NCBI GenBank assembly: GCA_051024685.1
Contig: JAZHPA010000006.1
Coordinates: forward strand, 1-64,000
Origin: UBA12545 sp051024685
GTDB taxonomy: Bacteria; Bacillota; DSM-521; Neomoorellales; Neomoorellaceae
Reading direction: 5' to 3'
DNA length: 64,000 nt
Below the pieces are notes generated by a model. That model saw nothing but the letters and a program-made list of their open reading frames with translations. It was not told where the DNA came from and ran no database searches. Of the stretch, positions 58,319 through 64,000 are shown in pieces (position 1 is the first letter of the stretch; the number at the start of each line of letters is the position of its first letter). A program made the translations under genes and the position numbers.

Positions 58319-59937
58319 CGCGCTCCTCCTCCAATCTTTACCCTTATCGTTTTAGCCCATTCCGGCGCATTCAGGGCACTGCCGTCGCCAAGAAGGGCGA
58401 CAATCACTTTCATCCCCCTGGGGGGACAAGCAGGCCAAGGGGTATAGCCGTCTGTAAGGACTATAACTATTTGCGGCTTGGGCCGTAAATGGTACGCGGC
58501 ATATAAGCCGACGCCCATGTCCGTTCCCCCACCGCCTGCCAATTTTACCTGTTCCGGGCGAAAGACCCGACGGCAGGCATGGACCATAGTATCTACAGCC
58601 AATACAGTGACGCCTTGTTGGCCGAGCGCCCTTAGAATGCCGGACACTTCTGCCAGGGCCTGGGCCAACTCGCGATCGCTGATGCTAGCCGATGTGTCTA
58701 CCACTACCGCTATGTTTGGTATAGGCCGCCGGAGGGCCGGAAATATAATCCTCCCATTCCCTATTTGTCCCTGCCGCCGTGATGGACGGCGGTAGGAATA
58801 ATCTGATGCCCCGGAGACGTCTGCAATGGCATGGCGGACGGCAGAAGCGAGCTCCTTCCGCCAATCCACTTTCGGGCGGAGTTTTTCCTCGGCCCAGCGG
58901 GCCCAGTGACCGGGTATTTCCCCCTGGGCCCGGCAATGTTCCTTGATCTGCCGGGCTACATCCCGGCGGATTAACTCCGCCTCAGCCCAGCTAATACCAG
59001 GGGACGCCCCTTCACTGCCTGGAGGGCCTTCTTCCCACGGCTCCTGATGCCCGGTGGCGCAGGAGCCGCAACGCCCAGCACCAGGTGCAGGAGTCTGCAC
59101 CCCATCGCCAGGCCCCCCGCCGTCTTGCCCACCAGCGCCACCGTTTCCGATGGGGCTGGTGGGAGACTGGGACGAGGCTTCCGGCTGGGTCGAGGAGGCT
59201 GGCGACTGGGTGGACGAGGACGTAGACATAGAGTCCACGCCGTCACCCAATTTTGAGCCACCGGCATCCCCGGCTTTTGAGCTGGAAGCGTCGTCCTGGG
59301 GATCTGGATGGATCCTAACGGTGCCCCGGGCGGAATCAGCGCCAGCACTGTTATCGGCAGGAGCACAAGATTGCCTTTGCCTGGCCGCGTTCCCGTCCTC
59401 CTGCCGGGTTTCCGCGGCCTTGAGTTTCCCAGCGCCTGTACCGGCTGAATCCCGGTGTTCCGACTGAGCCGGTGTTCCTTGACGGGGCGCAGACTGCTGC
59501 GCCTGCTGCTCCAGAGCAGCGTAATACTCTTCGGCCAGCAGGCCTTCCGGCTGGCCAATTGTTGCAGGAGTAATTGGCTGGCCAGGTAAAGTTATGCCAT
59601 GGTTCAGGAGATCAGTTTCGGTAAGCAAATCATCATTGATCTCCGCGTCGGTGGCAATATTTGCAAGACGCGGATCAAAGCCTTTCATCCGGGATGGATG
59701 ATCCCGGAGAAGGTGAGATATTTCGTGATAGAGCACTCCGGCCAGCTCTCCGGTGGTACAGCATGTAATAACCTCCGGATCGTAATACAGCCGCCACCAT
59801 TGGTCCACTGCCATGGTGCCTAGGCCGGGTTTTTTTACCGGACAGAGTGCCCAAGCGGCCGAAGCGAGGTAAGGTCTTTTTGTTACCAGGAGGAGCCTGG
59901 CCGCTTGTATTTCTTGTGGGAGAGTAGACATATTCAT
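58315..59937 (-). CDS. DUF2201-like metallopeptidase-domain plus VWA protein
   Basis: 540 residues. N-terminal zinc-type motif LYHEISHLLRDHPSRMKGFD (HExxH), a long Pro/Ser/Gly-rich spacer (~160-310), then a VWA-like domain with a MIDAS-type sequence VVVDTSASISDRELAQALAE. Such proteins pair with MoxR AAA+ ATPases, here encoded just upstream at 60051-61136. The true target is unknown. A hammerhead ribozyme lies 40 nt before its start. Confidence 0.75.
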   Translation of the reverse strand: MNMSTLPQEIQAARLLLVTKRPYLASAAWALCPVKKPGLGTMAVDQWWRLYYDPEVITCCTTGELAGVLYHEISHLLRDHPSRMKGFDPRLANIATDAEINDDLLTETDLLNHGITLPGQPITPATIGQPEGLLAEEYYAALEQQAQQSAPRQGTPAQSEHRDSAGTGAGKLKAAETRQEDGNAARQRQSCAPADNSAGADSARGTVRIHPDPQDDASSSKAGDAGGSKLGDGVDSMSTSSSTQSPASSTQPEASSQSPTSPIGNGGAGGQDGGGPGDGVQTPAPGAGRCGSCATGHQEPWEEGPPGSEGASPGISWAEAELIRRDVARQIKEHCRAQGEIPGHWARWAEEKLRPKVDWRKELASAVRHAIADVSGASDYSYRRPSRRQGQIGNGRIIFPALRRPIPNIAVVVDTSASISDRELAQALAEVSGILRALGQQGVTVLAVDTMVHACRRVFRPEQVKLAGGGGTDMGVGLYAAYHLRPKPQIVIVLTDGYTPWPACPPRGMKVIVALLGDGSALNAPEWAKTIRVKIGGGAR

Positions 59938-59975
59938 CCCTGCGGATGCCGGCAGAATTTTGCCAACTCCGGGCT

Positions 59976-60037
59976 TTCCGCGACGCCCCGCATAGGGGCG
60001 TTTCGGCGGGTAGCCAACCCGCCATCGTCAGGCGGAA
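59976..60037 (-). ncRNA. hammerhead ribozyme 2 (open stem I)
   Basis: All core elements in order: stem I 5' TTCCGC, CTGACGA, stem II GGCGGG/CCCGCC, GAAAC, stem III GCCCC/GGGGC, then GTC and stem I 3' GCGGAA. CTGACGA fits the CUGANGA consensus. The expected cut is between 59982 and 59981, in the 40-nt 5' leader of the VWA gene. Confidence 0.9.
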
Positions 60038-60050
60038 TATTTGGGGATAT

Positions 60051-61136
60051 TTACAACAGCCCCCCTTTCTGCAAGAGAGGTAAAAATCCCCGTATATCTT
60101 TCTGCGGCAACGGAAGCCCCGGCTTCCGGGCTTTGGCCAGGGCCTGGGCGGCCGCAGCAGCTATATCCTTTACTCCCTGGTCAACGGCCCGAGCAAGCAC
60201 TGCCCAGGCTGCTAACCAGCGTTCTGGTGTAAGATTTCTCACGGCGGCGGAGACAACCGCCGCGAGGACGGCGAAGGCCTGGTCTCCACGTTCCGGAACA
60301 CGGAAATTAGACGGGTTTTGCAGCACTTCCTCCGGGTCCGGGAGGTCAAGTGCACGACGCCAGGAGATAAATTCCAGTCCGACTCCCTCCCCGACGCAGC
60401 CACATACTAGGGGTGCAGCCACATCTTCGCCGACCTGGGCCGCGTCGCAGGCGGCCAGGAGCCGGGCTGCCATATCCCAAGAACGGGGTGACGGCCAGGC
60501 TTTCCCCGCCTGCTCCTCACTTTGCGGTAGCTGCAAAAGCAGGTGCGGCCTATGCCGTATAAAACTGGCCACAAGTATCCGAGCAGTGGGTATAGCGTCC
60601 TGCCAACCGCTTGGCAAACGAGGTATTACCGGATTGGGCCATCCCTGGATCATGCCATTGATCCAGGTCCCTGTATCCAGCGTCCATATTAGGTGGCAGA
60701 AACGATTGGCGAGAGGGGCAGACAGGTCCCAGCCCCCAGCCGCTTGTTCCGGCGGGTTGGCCGCCGCTACGACGGCCACGCCGGGCGGCAGGGGCAGATC
60801 CCCTACTACCCGGTCCAAGACCACCCTGAGGAGAGCGGTTTGGACAGCAGGTGGGGCCGTTGAGATCTCGTCTAAGAAGAGGATTCCCTTTCCTGCCTGG
60901 GCTAGCCGCCGTGCCCAGGCAGGAGCCTCCATACGGACTCCGTCCTCCCGGATGACGGGGAGGCCAGAAAAGTCGGAGGGCTCGTGTATGGAGGCAATTA
61001 CTACCTCCAGCGGGAGGTCCAAGGTTTCTGCCAATGCCGTAATGCTAGCAGTTTTACCAACACCAGGAGGCCCCCAGAGCAATACGGGGACGCCGGCCTG
61101 GGTGGCGATAGCAAGCGCAGTAACAGAGGTAGTCAT
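60051..61136 (-). CDS. MoxR-type AAA+ ATPase
   Basis: 361 residues. Walker A LLWGPPGVGKTASITALAET, Walker B ILFLDEISTAPPAVQTALL, sensor VVAAANPPEQAAGG and a C-terminal helical region. MoxR ATPases work with VWA proteins as chaperone-like remodelers. Overlaps the 274-residue unknown gene upstream. The segment is bounded on both sides by hammerhead ribozymes. Confidence 0.85.
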   Translation of the reverse strand: MTTSVTALAIATQAGVPVLLWGPPGVGKTASITALAETLDLPLEVVIASIHEPSDFSGLPVIREDGVRMEAPAWARRLAQAGKGILFLDEISTAPPAVQTALLRVVLDRVVGDLPLPPGVAVVAAANPPEQAAGGWDLSAPLANRFCHLIWTLDTGTWINGMIQGWPNPVIPRLPSGWQDAIPTARILVASFIRHRPHLLLQLPQSEEQAGKAWPSPRSWDMAARLLAACDAAQVGEDVAAPLVCGCVGEGVGLEFISWRRALDLPDPEEVLQNPSNFRVPERGDQAFAVLAAVVSAAVRNLTPERWLAAWAVLARAVDQGVKDIAAAAAQALAKARKPGLPLPQKDIRGFLPLLQKGGLL

Positions 61137-61846
61137 GCCTGGTCACCTCCCGCTAAGACGAATAATGTAGCATAAGCCGTCAACTCATCATTCCACACCC
61201 GCTTCTGTTTTAAGCGGGGGACGGGAAAACCAAGATCGGCAAGGATAAGCCATGCTGGCCGCTTAGAGTTCGCCCTGGGCGTAGAGAGCCACCCCACAGG
61301 GGTACCGACTATGGTCCCGTGCTTGGCCGTATCTGCCGCTACTAGCCCGCCTACATCCGGGCGAACGGCGGTAATTGTTACCCCCGGGGGAGGCGGCGGC
61401 AGATGCCGGATAGCCCTACGTATTTTGAGTTGGCGGTATTTCTGGTACCGTTCGGGGAGAGCCATTTCGTATGCAGTCCTCTTATCCTCAAAAGTGATCT
61501 CCTTAATTCCGCCAGAAGAGCCATATCGTACTTGTTTTGCTTTGTCTCGATATGCGGTAACCGCTATATACTTTTGCTTGCGCCAGGTGTACCAAGCGCA
61601 AGCAAAATAGGTGGTTTGGGGATTAAAATAGCCATAACGTTTGCATACTGCGCCGCCGTCCCCATAGGCATAGCCCCAGGGAGAGGAAGTAACAGCCTCT
61701 ATTAACTTGTCCAACTCCCGGCGAGGAAAGGTGCGGGCCGTAGCCCTTTTCTCTGCTGCGTCTAGGACGGCGATAATTTTTTCCCGGAGATCTTCCGGGG
61801 AAACATATATAAGCCTTTCGCAATACCTACCCATAGTTTGTTCCAT
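61133..61846 (-). CDS. protein of unknown function at the head of the MoxR/VWA cassette
   Basis: About 237 residues from the ATG at 61846. Central WGYAYGDGGAVCKRYGYFNP and a C-terminal GGLVAADTAKHGTIVGTPVG, with many Tyr and basic residues. I do not recognise a family. A longer start to 61957 would read through the hammerhead and is rejected. Confidence 0.55.
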   Translation of the reverse strand: MEQTMGRYCERLIYVSPEDLREKIIAVLDAAEKRATARTFPRRELDKLIEAVTSSPWGYAYGDGGAVCKRYGYFNPQTTYFACAWYTWRKQKYIAVTAYRDKAKQVRYGSSGGIKEITFEDKRTAYEMALPERYQKYRQLKIRRAIRHLPPPPPGVTITAVRPDVGGLVAADTAKHGTIVGTPVGWLSTPRANSKRPAWLILADLGFPVPRLKQKRVWNDELTAYATLFVLAGGDQA

Positions 61847-61908
61847 ATTTTGCACCTGCGGTGCCTGGCCTGCCGGGGATAAATCCCCGGCCTCCGGCCC
61901 CCATGGCT

Positions 61909-61966
61909 TTCCGCGACGCTTCTCTAAGCGTTTCGGCCGGGAGCCACCCGGCCTCATCAGGCGGAA
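61909..61966 (-). ncRNA. hammerhead ribozyme 1 (open stem I)
   Basis: Stem I 5' TTCCGC, CTGATGA, stem II GGCCGGG/CCCGGCC, GAAAC, stem III GCTT-AGAG-AAGC, GTC, stem I 3' GCGGAA. The textbook core is complete. Cleavage is expected between 61915 and 61914. It lies in the 5' UTR, ~40 nt after the promoter at 62001-62028. Confidence 0.93.
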
Positions 61967-62000
61967 CGGGTGGTATTACTCTCTTTGCCTTTCTGAGTAT

Positions 62001-62028
62001 ATTATATCATACTTTTGTATGATGTCAA
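62001..62028 (-). promoter_or_regulatory. strong promoter with overlapping palindromic operator
   Basis: TTGACA at 62023-62028, 16-bp spacer, TATAAT at 62001-62006. The spacer holds the palindrome CATACAAAAGTATG, and GTCATA/TATGAC flanks the -35. It drives the ribozyme/MoxR/VWA operon. A similar operator overlaps the promoter at 63559-63587. Confidence 0.85.
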
Positions 62029-62094
62029 GTCATATATAGGTATGACAATATATTTCTTTTTTGTCCTACCCAATAAGGGGTGTCCCGGGGACAT

Positions 62095-62117
62095 AAAAAA
62101 CGGGGTAAAGTACCCCG
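62095..62117 (-). terminator. rho-independent terminator
   Basis: CGGGGTA/TACCCCG stem with a short AAG loop and TTTTTT on the minus strand, after the gene at 62120-62749. Confidence 0.85.
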
Positions 62118-62119
62118 CT

Positions 62120-62749
62120 CTAGGTTTTTTGAGTTTTGCTTAGAACCTCTCGCACTGCTTTCCGTAGGGTGGATATTTTTTCCTTTTTCTTTAGGAAATT
62201 GTCTACAACCCGCGTCAGGTGCTGATATTCTGCCTGGGTTCGGGCCATGCCCAGGACGACGCGGGCTGCAGTTATTTCATCGACGCCTTCAAGGAGGCCC
62301 GCCACCGCTTGTTCCTGGTCGCCGAAGTAAAAGGCGTCCAGGAACTGTAGTACCCGGCGGGTGAACTCCGCCGACGGCGTCCCTTTTACCACCTCTTCCG
62401 GGATGGTGCCCACAACACCTCCGGGAGGTGCAACCATCCCGCCAGCCAGGGCGATGATAATGTTTTCGGCCTGGCGTTCCTTAGCATACTCTTCCGTCCC
62501 AAAGCCACCGTAAAGGCCGGTGGCAAGGTAGGACACTAGGCCGGCATAGCTACAAACGTCTAGATTATCTGCTTCCGGATGCTTACTCTTGACGTACCAT
62601 AGGGCGGCAGCTAAAACATGGTCCGAAGGCATATCATAGGCAGTAGGGTCAACGCTGTCGTAACCATGTTCTTGACACCAGGCTGCTAGTTCTTCCGGCC
62701 CTGGCGCTCCAAAGTATTCCAGGGCTGTCTCTTTATTGATGAGTTTCAC
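62120..62749 (-). CDS. protein of unknown function
   Basis: 209 residues, soluble and mostly helical (SDHVLAAALWYVKSKHPEAD, RRVLQFLDAFYFGDQEQAVA). A basic C-terminal coil ends it. No family is recognised. It lies between two terminators downstream of the Csx16-like gene. Confidence 0.5.
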   Translation of the reverse strand: MKLINKETALEYFGAPGPEELAAWCQEHGYDSVDPTAYDMPSDHVLAAALWYVKSKHPEADNLDVCSYAGLVSYLATGLYGGFGTEEYAKERQAENIIIALAGGMVAPPGGVVGTIPEEVVKGTPSAEFTRRVLQFLDAFYFGDQEQAVAGLLEGVDEITAARVVLGMARTQAEYQHLTRVVDNFLKKKEKISTLRKAVREVLSKTQKT

Positions 62750-62802
62750 GGTTTCATCTCCTCCTTTTCCCCGCTGCCGGGCACCGTGAGACCGACGCGA
62801 GG

Positions 62803-62838
62803 AAATTATTTTAGCGGCGCGAAGAATTACGCGCCGCT
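62803..62838 (-). terminator. rho-independent terminator
   Basis: AGCGGCGCG/CGCGCCGCT stem with a TAATTCTT-type loop, then AAAATAATTT on the minus strand, following the Csx16-like gene. Confidence 0.75.
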
Positions 62839-62845
62839 AGTGCTC

Positions 62846-63475
62846 TTAGGCTAAAGCTGTGACTTGATACCGGGCGAGCTTAGCCCCTGCTGCTTTTACG
62901 TCCTCTAATCCGTATTCCCCACCTTGGGGCGGCTCCCCGGCAAATTCAACAACAACAATTTCTGCTGCTAGCGCCGCCAGGTGCAGCGGCAAGTTTCCCG
63001 CAACAATTTTGCCCTTTACATCTTCGGCGCTAGCCTCTGCTAGAACAGGTGCAGAGGCAAACTCGGGGGCGGCAGTCCGGATAAATTCCACGATAGCAGG
63101 ATTGTTAGAAACTATGACCCGCTCTTTATTCTTAAGCTCAGCGATAATGTTGCCAAACTCAATATCGCTGAGCTCTTCGACCTCCATTATGCCGGCTTCG
63201 AGATCAATGCTGACCACTCTGCCCTTAAAGGGATACTTATTAGTGCCAGATCCTCCAGCGGCCTGAATGAGATCGCCTGGTTTCAGTTCTTCAACGACGT
63301 AATAAGTTTGCCGGTGCTTTCCATAACCGACATATTCCTTGTCTTGCCAGATCATTTCCCCAGATGGGGAAACAACGGCAAGGTAAGGCTTGTGGTATTT
63401 AGTGTTGCAATAAACCAGTGCATTCGTGGGGATAACATAGCGGCCGTTAACCTTTTGGATTTCGACAGTTTTCAT
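62846..63475 (-). CDS. Csx16-like (VVA1548-family) C-terminal domain protein
   Basis: 209 residues. The N-terminal ~100 residues are beta-rich and unrecognised. The C-terminal ~95 match the Cas_VVA1548/Csx16 pattern: VIVSNNPAIVEFIRTAAPEF, KGKIVAGNLPLHLAALAAEI, then VVVEFAGEPPQGGEYGLEDV and GAKLARYQV. Csx16 is associated with type III CRISPR and proposed to act on cyclic oligoadenylates. The fusion with an extra N-terminal domain is unusual. Confidence 0.55.
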   Translation of the reverse strand: MKTVEIQKVNGRYVIPTNALVYCNTKYHKPYLAVVSPSGEMIWQDKEYVGYGKHRQTYYVVEELKPGDLIQAAGGSGTNKYPFKGRVVSIDLEAGIMEVEELSDIEFGNIIAELKNKERVIVSNNPAIVEFIRTAAPEFASAPVLAEASAEDVKGKIVAGNLPLHLAALAAEIVVVEFAGEPPQGGEYGLEDVKAAGAKLARYQVTALA

Positions 63476-63558
63476 TTAGGACACCTCCTGCGGGATTTCC
63501 ACTGCCCCTCGTCGGGAGGCTTTGTCGGGGCAGGGGGTAAGTATGACTTCTTGCTTAC

Positions 63559-63587
63559 AATATATCATACTTTTTGCATACCGTCAA
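63559..63587 (-). promoter_or_regulatory. promoter with shared operator, Csx16-like gene
   Basis: TTGACG at 63582-63587, 17-bp spacer, TATATT at 63559-63564. The spacer carries GTATGCAAAAAGTATGATA, nearly the same as at 62007-62021. A 7-bp leader hairpin (CTGCCCC/GGGGCAG) follows in the 5' UTR. Confidence 0.75.
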
Positions 63588-63603
63588 TTCCTTTTTGTTC
63601 TAC

Positions 63604-63657
63604 ATGTGATCCGTCTGTGATATTGTCAGGGTGAAATCCATCAGTGAAAATGTCAGT
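63604..63657 (+). mobile_element. probable left end of the ISNCY-type element
   Basis: Starts near TGTGATCCGTCTGTGATATT. The TCCGTCTGTGATA word recurs inverted at about 63678 inside the gene start. The other end is outside the window. Confidence 0.5.
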
Positions 63658-64000
63658 ATGAGCAGGGAGAGGATTACTTTGTCACAGACGGAACTAAATC
63701 GCATCCAAGTATTGGAACAAACTCTAGGAGGGTTAATTACCACTAGTTATGCGGCCTTAATTCTAGGCTTAAGTGAGCGGCACGTCTATAGGCTCAAGGC
63801 CAGGTTGCGAGAGCACGGGCCCGCTTCCTTGGCCCACGGAAACCGCGGACGTAAGCCAGCCCACACTATCCCAGAAGATACCCGCCAGCAGGTGGTCCAT
63901 CTCGCTCAAACTAAGTATAGGGGGTGCAATTACACTTTCCTTAGTGAGTTGCTTTATGAGCATGAAGGTATCTCTTTAAGCCCTTCTTCTGTCGCTCGTA
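63658..64000 (+). CDS. ISNCY-type transposase, N-terminal part (cut by window end)
   Basis: MSRERITLSQTELNRIQVLE, then a helix-turn-helix TTSYAALILGLSERHVYRL, GPASLAHGNRGRKPAHTIPE and YRGCNYTFLSELLYEHEGIS. This is the start of ISNCY/ISDol1-like transposases. The catalytic part lies beyond the window. Likely intact as far as seen. Confidence 0.75.
   Translation, partial: MSRERITLSQTELNRIQVLEQTLGGLITTSYAALILGLSERHVYRLKARLREHGPASLAHGNRGRKPAHTIPEDTRQQVVHLAQTKYRGCNYTFLSELLYEHEGISLSPSSVAR

Noticed and set aside
63476..63540. A third hammerhead in the Csx16-like gene leader
   Set aside because: Contains CCGACGAGG and GGAAATC but no CUGANGA...GAAA order and no NUH site.
1..64000. tRNA or rRNA genes
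   Set aside because: None recognised on reading both strands. A tRNAscan run would be needed to exclude degenerate ones.

Overview
The window looks like part of a large conjugative plasmid (or a plasmid-like integrative element) of a Gram-positive, probably thermophilic anaerobic Firmicute. Reasons: strong Shine-Dalgarno sites, canonical TTGACA/TATAAT promoters, secreted proteins with copper-amine-oxidase-like stalk domains, a PrgI-type conjugation apparatus, a ParA partition gene beside a replication-type winged-helix gene, and CRISPR leaders and repeats of the kind seen in thermophilic clostridia. The host assignment is an inference. No chromosomal housekeeping genes, rRNA or tRNA were seen.

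Layout. (1) 0.1-14 kb, minus strand: a Tad/Flp pilus locus with TadE-like pseudopilins, several tiny Flp-like pilins, TadZ/CpaE ATPases, a diguanylate cyclase, CpaB, TadC, TadB, TadA/CpaF and two secreted stalk-domain proteins. (2) 14-18 kb: a probable type I toxin-antitoxin, a YdjM-like membrane protein, a graveyard of gene fragments (TnpB, RecU-like, HerA), a Dam-type methylase and a frameshifted gene. (3) 18-28 kb: a type IV secretion operon (P-loop-degenerate TadZ-like protein, lytic transglycosylase/M23 hydrolase, VirB6-like, VirB4, HtpX, a VirB4-associated protein, PrgI/VirB3, VirB2-like). (4) 28-36 kb: an intact TnpB element, a dead tyrosine recombinase, a NusG paralogue, an Xre regulator, a replication-like protein, ParA/ParB-like genes and a HerA-type ATPase. 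(5) 35.8-39.8 kb: CRISPR array 1, an Hfq/Sm-like gene, a XerC/D-like recombinase beside a perfect 11-6-11 dif-like site, and an RHH/coiled-coil protein. (6) 39.8-46.3 kb: an HD protein, a PRTRC cassette (ThiF-like E1, JAMM protein A, protein B), a plasmid-borne beta clamp and a structured leader RNA. (7) 46.4-53.8 kb: CRISPR array 2 plus a complete type IV-D-like operon, cas6-csf1-csf2-csf3-recD. (8) 53.8-63.6 kb: an accessory region with ArdC, a RecB/Cas4-like nuclease, a DUF1874 (AcrIII-1-like) protein, a VWA/MoxR pair, two hammerhead ribozymes and a Csx16-like protein. It ends in an ISNCY-type insertion sequence.

How it fits together. The Tad pilus and T4SS would serve adhesion and DNA transfer. 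ParA/B and Xer/dif would serve partition and multimer resolution. The type IV-D CRISPR system, which lacks cas1/cas2, would serve plasmid-plasmid competition. The 53.8-63.5 kb block resembles an anti-defence region: ArdC against restriction, and DUF1874/Csx16-like proteins against cyclic-oligoadenylate signalling. The most unusual items are two same-strand hammerhead ribozymes flanking a two-gene segment, a pair of related structured leader RNAs at 46.2 and 56.8 kb, a CRISPR-repeat-like hairpin in the 5' UTR of cas6, and an Hfq-like gene beside the leader of array 1.
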